From positions 1-53,776 of the forward strand of contig DAHUYK010000129.1 in NCBI GenBank assembly GCA_027315245.1: a stretch of 53,776 bases of DNA. Direction: 5' to 3'. This DNA comes from Vulcanimicrobiota bacterium (GTDB lineage Bacteria > Vulcanimicrobiota > Vulcanimicrobiia > Vulcanimicrobiales > Vulcanimicrobiaceae). The notes under the pieces were generated by a model. It was given only the letters and a program-made list of their open reading frames with translations. It made no database searches and was not told the DNA's origin. Numbering within the stretch: the first letter of the stretch is position 1; every line of letters starts with the position of its first letter. A program made the position numbers and the translations under genes. Of this stretch, positions 49,855 to 53,776 are shown piece after piece.

Positions 49855-52800
49855 TTAGCCCGGGCCGATGATCCAGGTCGGCAGCCACATGCGCGCGTGC
49901 CATGCATTGTACGAAAGCGGCCACGCTGAGAGTATCGGGAAGAAAAAGATGAACGCGCCGACGATAGCGCACGTCACGCCGACGACGGCGGCACGGCTGA
50001 GGTACATGACGAGCCGCGCATCCTTCGCGTTACCGGACTTTCCGTACGCGTCTGCCCACGCCCATACACGCTGCAGCACGATCGCGTTGCAGAGGCAGAT
50101 AAGCGGAATGTTGACGTAAAAGTGGTACTCCCAGGCGAGACGCGGCGATTTCGCCCACGGCAGCCACTGCAGGAGATACGTGATGATCAGCAGCGCGTAT
50201 CCCTTGTTCCGTTCGCGCCACGCCAAGACGCCGACGATCGGCACGCAGAGCAGGCCGAACCACAGCGTGAAGGGATTGGGCATCGAGGTTATTTCGTAGA
50301 TGCAGCACTTCTTGTTCGGGTCTGATTGCGTATGATCGGCGCTGCGATGGTCGACGTAGTAGTACGCGACCGGAACGTAGTCGAACGGCCACTCGAACCA
50401 CTTCGACGAGTACGGATGCGTCGCCCTGAGCGTGTAATGGTAGTCAAACATGCTGTACTGGCGAAAAACGACGTCGTTGACGTTGTGGATCTCGTTTGGA
50501 TCGGGGGCCTGACGCGCCATGTCCGGGACCCAGACCAAGCCGTAGATCGTCATCGACACGAGGATGATCGTCACGATGATGCCGTCGAGATAGAACGCGC
50601 GCGGATTCCCCCAGAGCAGCGGACGGCCTTTCGAAAGCCGCCCCTGCAGCCAGATGAGGAAGACGACGAGAAAGCTCACGCCGAAGCCCATGATGCCGTA
50701 CCACTTCGTGCTCACGAGGCATCCGAGCGCGAGCGAGAAAATAATGAGCCATCGCCGTGCGGTGCGGCCGTCTTCAACGTTACCGCCGGCGCGCGCAACA
50801 CCGCCGGCGTACGTGCCGGTGCCGGCCGCCGTTGCGTACGTGACGCTGTCGCGGCCGTAGGTAACTTCGAGATCGTCGTCGTCGTAGACGAGCGCGCCGC
50901 CCTTGCTCTGTGTGAAGGCGCCGCGCTTTGTCTTCCCTTTGCTCACGATGCCGCCGTCGATCGTGTGCATCTCGGATTCGGCGCCTTCTTGGAGCGCGAA
51001 CGAGCCTTCCGGAAAGGTCACCTCGCGCTTTCCGCTCGCGAAGAGTCTCGGTGCTACTTTGTACCGGAATATCCAATAGTAGACGAGCGCGAAGTAGACG
51101 CTGCAGATCTCGATGGCTCCGGGGCCGTGCGTGACGTCGAGCCCCATCCACCACACGAACCACGGCCAGTGCAGCACCGTATGTTGGAGCCAATCGAAAA
51201 CGAGCATCGTGACGATGCCGCAGGCCAGCGACGCCCCCGCACCTGCGGCGAGGGCGGGCCAGCGCACGTCGAGATGTGGGCGCACCCCCGTCTGCGAGGC
51301 GATCCAGAAGCGGTAGAACGCATAGACCGCCGTGAGCGAGAAGACGATGACGAACCCTTCGGGGGTCGCGAGGCGCGACTGCACGTAGTGCATGCCGTCG
51401 AAGAGAAAGAACCCGGCTGCAACCGCCGCCCAGATCGTCGACCCGGTGACGCGCTTGGCGAAGGCGTACAGCACCATGATCGCCACCGCGCCGAAGACGA
51501 CGTCCAAGAAACGCCAGCCCGCAGGATTGTCGCCATCGGGAAAGTGACCGATGATCGCGTTGAGAAACGTCCAGCCTCCGAGGCCGTGACCCTTCGGCAT
51601 CCCGCCGAAGAGCATCGTCGAGAACGTGATGAGAAGTTTCGAAAGCGGCGGGTGCGTATTTTCGTAGATGCGCAGGTTCTTGAGGTACTCTTCCGCCGCG
51701 CGGCCAAAGTACGTTTCGTCGAAGATGCCGCAGTGCGTCCCACCGCCGCCTTCGACCGTCCAGCACTCCGTGCCGGTTGGCTTCCAGTACCAGTGCGGGA
51801 TCGCAAGCGAGAGAACGAAGCTCGCTACGCCCAACGACCACATCACCGCAAGGTCGAGTGGCTTGCGGAGAACAGCAAGCCCTTCATGCGGATCGAACCA
51901 CGCGCGCATGCGCCCGAAGAAATCCGTCCCCAGTTCGCTCAGCGTACTGCGTGCCTTGACGGGCTCGTCGGCAGCGCTGCCGAGATACACGTAACCGAGG
52001 TAGAAGAACGTTGCAACGTTCACGAGCGCAAGGACCGTCGTCGCCGGCCCCCAGAGATTGTGCGGGTCGGCTCCCGACGGCGCATGCGACGTCATGAGCG
52101 CGATGTACTGATACGAGTAGATGAGGTTGAGCCAGAAGACGGTTGAGAGCGTAACCCCGGCCCACAAATAGCGTTTAGCGATCGGCAGGCACGCGATCGT
52201 GAAGACGACGCCGTCGTAGATGTACCGCTCGTGCATGCGCGTTGCCAGCGTGAAGAAAGCGAGCAAGGCGATGGCGCAGCCTTCGAGCAGCGCTTGCGGC
52301 GTCTGCACCTGAACGTACCGCCACACGAGCAGCGCGAGCGCGACGAGCACGAGCACGACGCCCCACGTCGCCTGCGCTAGGCCGAAAATCGCGGTGCCGT
52401 CGGGTTGCCAGAACGCTCCGCTCCCGGCGTTCCACGGCACGTGGAGCACCCAGATGTTGAACGCGTTCACCGAGTTGAACTGATAGACGTTCGTGCCGTA
52501 GGCCAAGCGCTCGAAGAGCCATGCGAGCGCGGCGATCGGGTTCGAGGGATGGAAGGGCTCAACGAGCAGGATGACGAGCGCGAGTGCGCCGAGCAGCGCG
52601 TACGCGGTAGCGCGCAAGCGCAGCGCGCGGCGCGCGGGGTTCGTGAAGGCGAACGCGAGCAGAAACGGCAGCATGACTGCGGCCTGCGGCTTGACGAGCA
52701 GCGAGTACGCAAACGAGAGCCAGCCGCACACGATCCATGCCGTCGCGGCGCCCGTTTCCTCGTCGTCGCTGCGCATCAGCGCGTAGACGGCGAAGAGCGC

Positions 52801-53776
52801 GAAGAAGCAGGCGACGGAATCGACCTGCCCCCAGAGGGCCGAAACGAAGATGATTGCGGGGTTTATGAGGTAGAGCGCCGCTGCCCAGAGCGCGAGCCGC
52901 TCGGAACCGAAGCGACGCGCGAGCGTGTAGACGAGCGCGCCGATGCCGAGATCGAAGAAGATCGCGGGAAGCTTCACGAGCATCGCGAGGATCCCGTAAC
53001 CGGGATCGTGTGCGCTTCCGACGACGTGCGTCCAGATCCATCCGATGAAGCCCAGAATGTAGAAGTATCCGGGCGGATAGTCCAGGAACGACGTGTTCGC
53101 GTAGAGCCCGCTCGGGCCATGTGCCACGAGCGTGAGCGCCCACGATTGGAACGCGGCGATGTCGTTGGGGAATCCCTGCGCACCGATGTATGCGAGGCGC
53201 AGTAAAAGGCCGACGAAGAGCATCACCGGCAATGCCCAGCGGTTCAGGCCCGAGACGCGCTGTGCGCTATCGGCCTTGCGGCCGAGCGTATCGATCTCTC
53301 CCATGACGGCGTCCGTGAACTTCGCCAAGTCGTCGCGCGTTGCTTTTCGGCCGGCCTCGAGCTGCATCGGACACCCGAAGACGACCTCGATGGAGCCGCA
53401 TCGCAGCGCGGACCGGCTGCCGACGATCGCTGCCGGCACGACCGGCGCATGGCTGAGCGAAGCCAGGAGCGCAACCCCCTGGCGTACCTGCGCCTCGCCG
53501 CGCGGATTACGCCCCCCTTCGGGAAAGATTCCGATCGCCTCGCCGGCGCGCAACACCTCGACGGAACGCTTGACGGCGCCCGCTGCGCTCCCCTCGCGGT
53601 CGACGGGGAAGGCGCCCAGCGCGCGGATGAGCGGGCCGAGGAGTGGAACTGCGAAGAGCTGACGCTTTGCCATGTAGCGAATCGTGCGCGGGCAGCACGC
53701 GCCGAGCACCGGAGGGTCGACGAGCGAGACGTGATTGCACGCGATGATGACCGGCCCATGCGCTGGAACGTTCTGC
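49855..53776 (-). CDS. PlsC-type acyltransferase / Gpi18-like GT-C / PMT (GT39) fusion, cut by the right edge
   Basis: One uninterrupted frame of about 1,306 visible residues; the true start is beyond the window. It opens with PlsC motif I, NHVSLVD (H-x4-D, codons 53716-53733), and motif III, FPEGGR (53509-53526). After a linker (ending near QRVSGLNRW) come about ten helices of a Gpi18-like glycosyltransferase (GFPNDIAAFQSWA, LDYPPGYFYILGF, ALWGQVDSVA). A second transmembrane set follows with the PMT signatures FDETYFGRAAEEYL and YENTHPPLSKLL, and a 90-residue hydrophilic insert (KREVTFPEGSF ... AGGNVEDG). It should use polyprenyl-phosphate mannose outside and acyl donors inside. No stop, frameshift or start lies between the modules. 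Confidence 0.88.
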   Translation of the reverse strand, partial: QNVPAHGPVIIACNHVSLVDPPVLGACCPRTIRYMAKRQLFAVPLLGPLIRALGAFPVDREGSAAGAVKRSVEVLRAGEAIGIFPEGGRNPRGEAQVRQGVALLASLSHAPVVPAAIVGSRSALRCGSIEVVFGCPMQLEAGRKATRDDLAKFTDAVMGEIDTLGRKADSAQRVSGLNRWALPVMLFVGLLLRLAYIGAQGFPNDIAAFQSWALTLVAHGPSGLYANTSFLDYPPGYFYILGFIGWIWTHVVGSAHDPGYGILAMLVKLPAIFFDLGIGALVYTLARRFGSERLALWAAALYLINPAIIFVSALWGQVDSVACFFALFAVYALMRSDDEETGAATAWIVCGWLSFAYSLLVKPQAAVMLPFLLAFAFTNPARRALRLRATAYALLGALALVILLVEPFHPSNPIAALAWLFERLAYGTNVYQFNSVNAFNIWVLHVPWNAGSGAFWQPDGTAIFGLAQATWGVVLVLVALALLVWRYVQVQTPQALLEGCAIALLAFFTLATRMHERYIYDGVVFTIACLPIAKRYLWAGVTLSTVFWLNLIYSYQYIALMTSHAPSGADPHNLWGPATTVLALVNVATFFYLGYVYLGSAADEPVKARSTLSELGTDFFGRMRAWFDPHEGLAVLRKPLDLAVMWSLGVASFVLSLAIPHWYWKPTGTECWTVEGGGGTHCGIFDETYFGRAAEEYLKNLRIYENTHPPLSKLLITFSTMLFGGMPKGHGLGGWTFLNAIIGHFPDGDNPAGWRFLDVVFGAVAIMVLYAFAKRVTGSTIWAAVAAGFFLFDGMHYVQSRLATPEGFVIVFSLTAVYAFYRFWIASQTGVRPHLDVRWPALAAGAGASLACGIVTMLVFDWLQHTVLHWPWFVWWMGLDVTHGPGAIEICSVYFALVYYWIFRYKVAPRLFASGKREVTFPEGSFALQEGAESEMHTIDGGIVSKGKTKRGAFTQSKGGALVYDDDDLEVTYGRDSVTYATAAGTGTYAGGVARAGGNVEDGRTARRWLIIFSLALGCLVSTKWYGIMGFGVSFLVVFLIWLQGRLSKGRPLLWGNPRAFYLDGIIVTIILVSMTIYGLVWVPDMARQAPDPNEIHNVNDVVFRQYSMFDYHYTLRATHPYSSKWFEWPFDYVPVAYYYVDHRSADHTQSDPNKKCCIYEITSMPNPFTLWFGLLCVPIVGVLAWRERNKGYALLIITYLLQWLPWAKSPRLAWEYHFYVNIPLICLCNAIVLQRVWAWADAYGKSGNAKDARLVMYLSRAAVVGVTCAIVGAFIFFFPILSAWPLSYNAWHARMWLPTWIIGPG

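Noticed and set aside
50326-52146. 606-residue plus-strand ORF
   Set aside because: Antisense to the PMT module; composition is Arg/Glu/Asp-rich with no recognisable domain.
1-53776. CRISPR arrays, insertion sequences, prophage or integrase genes
   Set aside because: No regularly spaced direct repeats of CRISPR type and no transposase, integrase or phage motif was seen.

Overview
This is a GC-rich, densely packed bacterial chromosomal segment with almost no free space. There is no rRNA, CRISPR array, recognisable transposase or phage gene. The gene order is what a Firmicutes or other Terrabacteria lineage shows (yacL-ispD-ispF-cysE-cysS-rlmB-sigH; rpmG-trnW-secE-nusG-rplKAJL; rpmB-fakA-plsX), but the GC content, the outer-surface genes and the mix of accessory genes do not look like a classical Firmicute. 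A deep-branching Terrabacteria lineage such as Eremiobacterota (WPS-2) would fit. That placement is inference from gene order and style, not a measured phylogeny.

Layout. 1-5 kb: the N-terminal part of a response regulator running off the left edge, a lipoprotein beta-propeller, then recX-recA, ftsY and a hexapeptide acyltransferase on the minus strand, with two copies of a 169-bp palindromic element between them. 5-13.4 kb: a large secreted BNR/sortilin-type propeller protein, an overlapping cheB-fliA-type sigma pair, a geranylgeranyl-reductase-like flavoprotein and a K+-independent proton pyrophosphatase. 13.5-20.3 kb, minus strand: rpmG, tRNA-Trp, secE, nusG, rplK, rplA, then rplJ-rplL behind an L10 leader with an attenuator; downstream of rplL, where rpoBC is usually found, sits a CcdC-like/LemA/TPM/TPM membrane operon. 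A beta-carbonic anhydrase is divergent from rplJ.

20.3-33.9 kb is an accessory block: secreted protein, methyltransferase, free-Met-sulfoxide reductase, two GT-C membrane glycosyltransferases, a CHASE3-HAMP-PP2C-HATPase phosphatase, cyclopropane-fatty-acid synthase homologue, old yellow enzyme, FtsH and a GGDEF-EAL protein. It lies exactly where tuf would be expected, between the tRNA cluster Thr(TGT)-Tyr-Gly-Thr(GGT) at 33.9-34.8 kb and rpmG at 20 kb. From 35.4 to 49.8 kb is a nearly continuous minus-strand housekeeping run: sigH, rlmB, cysS, cysE, ispF, ispD, yacL, hemW, degV/fakB, plsX, fakA, then (beyond plus-strand rpmB) thiL, rpe, a kinase-less PASTA protein and yebC. Many of these overlap by 1-4 bases at stop/start (ATGA or GTGA), indicating translational coupling.

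The right end (49.9-53.8 kb) is a giant membrane protein, cut by the window edge, that joins a PlsC-type acyltransferase, a Gpi18-like GT-C module and a PMT/GT39 protein mannosyltransferase in one frame.

The most interesting points are: the palindromic element family (A, B full copies; C, D partial) with compensatory base-pair changes around a UACG tetraloop and with CTAG tips that often supply the neighbouring stop codon; a perfect 22-bp dyad over the recA promoter that may be an undescribed SOS operator; the PlsC-GT-PMT fusion; and the opened-up translation/transcription superoperon.
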